A DNA stretch of 64,000 nt from Symbiodinium natans (lineage: Eukaryota > Sar > Dinophyceae > Suessiales > Symbiodiniaceae). A program made the position numbers and the translations under genes. The stretch's first letter is position 1. Each line of letters opens with the position of its first letter. The notes beneath the pieces were generated by a model. That model searched no databases, was not told where the DNA came from, and saw only the letters and a list, made by a program, of their open reading frames with translations. Below, in pieces: positions 39,401-42,400 of the stretch. The stretch covers positions 72,501-136,500 of the forward strand of contig CAJNDS010002736.1 of assembly GCA_905221605.1 (NCBI GenBank), given 5' to 3'.

Positions 39401-42400
39401 AGTTTTGAGGGACTCTCCAGGGTGCCTGAGGCTTCAAAACAAGGCCTCCCTCCCAACCCTAAACCCTAAACCCTAAACCCTAAACCCTAAACCCTAAACC
39501 CTAAACCCTAAACCCTAAACCCTAAACCCTAAACCCTAAACCCTAAACCCTAAACCGGCCCCTCTGTAACAATCAAAGCAGGGCCCTTTGAAAAGCCCAA
39601 CCAGTTTGCAGAATAGGCTGAGAATGGGGTGTCGGGAAGCGAGGCTTATTCACTGGCCACAGGCGTGCACAGAGCGAAACTCGTGTAAAAGCCTGATACC
39701 CCGTTTTGAAAGACCTCTGTGAGCACTGTCCTTGGGGAGTAGCCGGCCACACCCCGCCCTGGTTCCCCGGGTTGGTACTTGGTGTAAGTTGTTGAAATCC
39801 TGCTAAGTTGTTGTCTTTGTGCTATCGGTAACTGGCCCCGCGCCCCCCCAAGGACATCAGGAGAGGGCGGGACCCTTTGAAAAGCCTAGCCCGGCGTGCG
39901 ATACGACTGTCATGTGCATAGTTGAGTTGGGACCACATGTGAGGGGGTGGCGGGGAGGGGAACGATGCTGGGCATGGCTTGTGAACTCTAACCTACTCTG
40001 TACATCCCTACCTGCCACCCACCCACTAAGCTGGTCGATGAGCCTGTTCAGCCGAGTGCTCGGGGGTATTTTGGGTGTTGTTAGGCTTGTGTTTGGCTTG
40101 AGGCTTATGAGCTTTGATCTTATTGAACGTTTCAAGGCTGACCGTGGCATCTTGGAACCCACATATGTCCTCCTCTGAATGCCTAACGGCGGGAATCCTC
40201 CGGGTAGGGATAATGATCCCACACCCCTGGGGAAACCTTTTTGCCTTTCTTCGAGACCGACCTATCAACCCCGCATTGCTGTGGCTAGTCGGGTGCCAAA
40301 AAAACCCTAAACCCTAAACCCTAAACCCTAAACCCTAAACCCTAAACCCTAAACCCTAAACCCTAAACCCTAAACCCTAAACCCTACGCCGAAGAAGCCC
40401 CTGAAGCGCTAGGATGGCGAGTTCCTTCAACCCATCGGCACCACGTCCTCGGCATACGTGCCCACAGCGACGCGGCATCTCCCACAGGCTTTGGGTTTAG
40501 GGTTTCGGGTTTAGGTTTAGGGTTTCGGGTTTAGGGTTTAGGGTTTAGGGGTTCAAACAGGTTGGTGATTGTTATCCTGGTTGGAATCAAAAGAGGAGGT
40601 CATGTTTAGGACTCTCAAGATTATTGCTCCTTGGGGTTTCTCTGAAATTCTAGCCCTAAAACCCTAAAACCCTAAACCCTAAACCCTAAACCCTAAACCC
40701 TAAACCCCAAACCCTAAACCCGCAAGGGTCTTCGGTGTATGGGGCCAACCGAGGTACTCACCTCCCAGGGGCAGCTGGTGGCCGGTGGCCTCGCAACAGC
40801 CCTCGATGACTTGGGCACCAAGGTGTCTTACAACCTGCCGATGCTGAGGTTGATTTAGGGTTTAGGGTTTAGGGTTTAGGGTTTAGGGTTTAGGGTTTAG
40901 GGCTCAGGGTTTAGGGCTCAGGGTTGAGGGCCCCGGTTGATCTGAAGCCACATTTTTCGAGGCCTACAAGTATGCCCGTGATCATCCCCACACAGCACAT
41001 AGACATTCCTGCCCTATAAGGCCCTTACACCGATTTGAGGGTTTAGGGTTTAGGGTTAGGGTTTAGGATTTGTTGGGGTCTTAGGTTGGGATGTTCCCCC
41101 CTTATACTAACATTCCTTAATGGGGACTATAACAATAGGGGGGGGGGGGGTACCAGGACCGTTAGTATAAGGGTGAACATCCCAACCCTTACATTTACCC
41201 TAGGGATGCACTGTTTTCGAAGGCAGTGGGCGCCATACATGAGGGTCCGAGGTATTTGTTTCGATTGTTGTGGCGGGTGCCCATGATACAGCTAGGGTGA
41301 CCAAAGCTGGACCGCTACGTGGAGTGTTGGCAATGTGTGTTTGTCAAAGCCCCTGTTGATATGGAAACGCCAGCAGTTCGTGACCAAAGGACCATAGCAT
41401 TCACTTTCTAATCTCCGGCTAAGGTACCTTAACTTTTCCTGCTCATCGGCATCCCTTGATAATTTCCCAGTATCATGATAAATGGCCTCTGATAATTCTG
41501 CACGTTTTCGTGAACTTAGCTTGGATGCGTCCGAGAACCCAGAAAGGTTTACAAGATACTGATGTTGCCTCGGTCTCAATAACGAACACCACATGGAGTT
41601 GTGCCCTCCTCTTGGCATGTTCATTTGGTTATATAGCGCAACGAGAACCTCCAAGACACATTCGCACGCTCTGTGCACAAGCGAATTTTCAGCGGCCTTG
41701 CATGTAAGCCTTCAACTTACACCCTAAGCTCCTAAGCCCCCAACCCTACACCCCAAAACCACTAGTCAAAACCCAAGCCCCGAAACACCGAACCCCCCCC
41801 CCCCCCCCCACAAGCCTCCCCCCAACACAAACAAATAAACAAATAAACAACAAATACATAAATCAACACATAAATACACACACACATATACATATATATA
41901 TATATATGTAAGCAAGTACCCTAAGCCCTAAACCAAACTGTTTTTTGGGTGGCTCTTCAGCAACTCGTCGTGAAGCGGCCAGGCATGGACTTCATATCTT
42001 TGCCTCCGCTTTTGTGCCCGAAAGCCCTCTAACCCTAAACCACAAACCCTAAACCCCAAACCCTAAGCTTAAGCCCTAAACCGAAAAGCGCCTTAGGATC
42101 GGCCGCTGGCTCAACCAATCGACGGCGCCACGCGCGGTGCGCACTCTCAAGGACGGGAAAGACTTTGTGGGGTCCGCGCCGAAGCCCCGCTTAGGGTTTA
42201 GGGTTTAGAGTTTAGGGTTTAGGGTTGAGGATCCAACCAACAACTGCACAGCACCATTTGAGCATAAAGCCGCTTGATGAGGACGGCGGCGTGGCGGTGG
42301 TTGCCTGGTCTCCAAAGCAAGCTTCCTTCACCGTCTTCGTGCTTCCAGGCTCGCTGGGAACTGAGCAGACCAAAAGCAAACGCTGCAGAGATCGTTGCTT

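Noticed and set aside
39819-40268. Overlapping ORFs of about 120 aa on both strands
   Set aside because: Both strands open, no motif, no splice evidence; cannot be told from chance.
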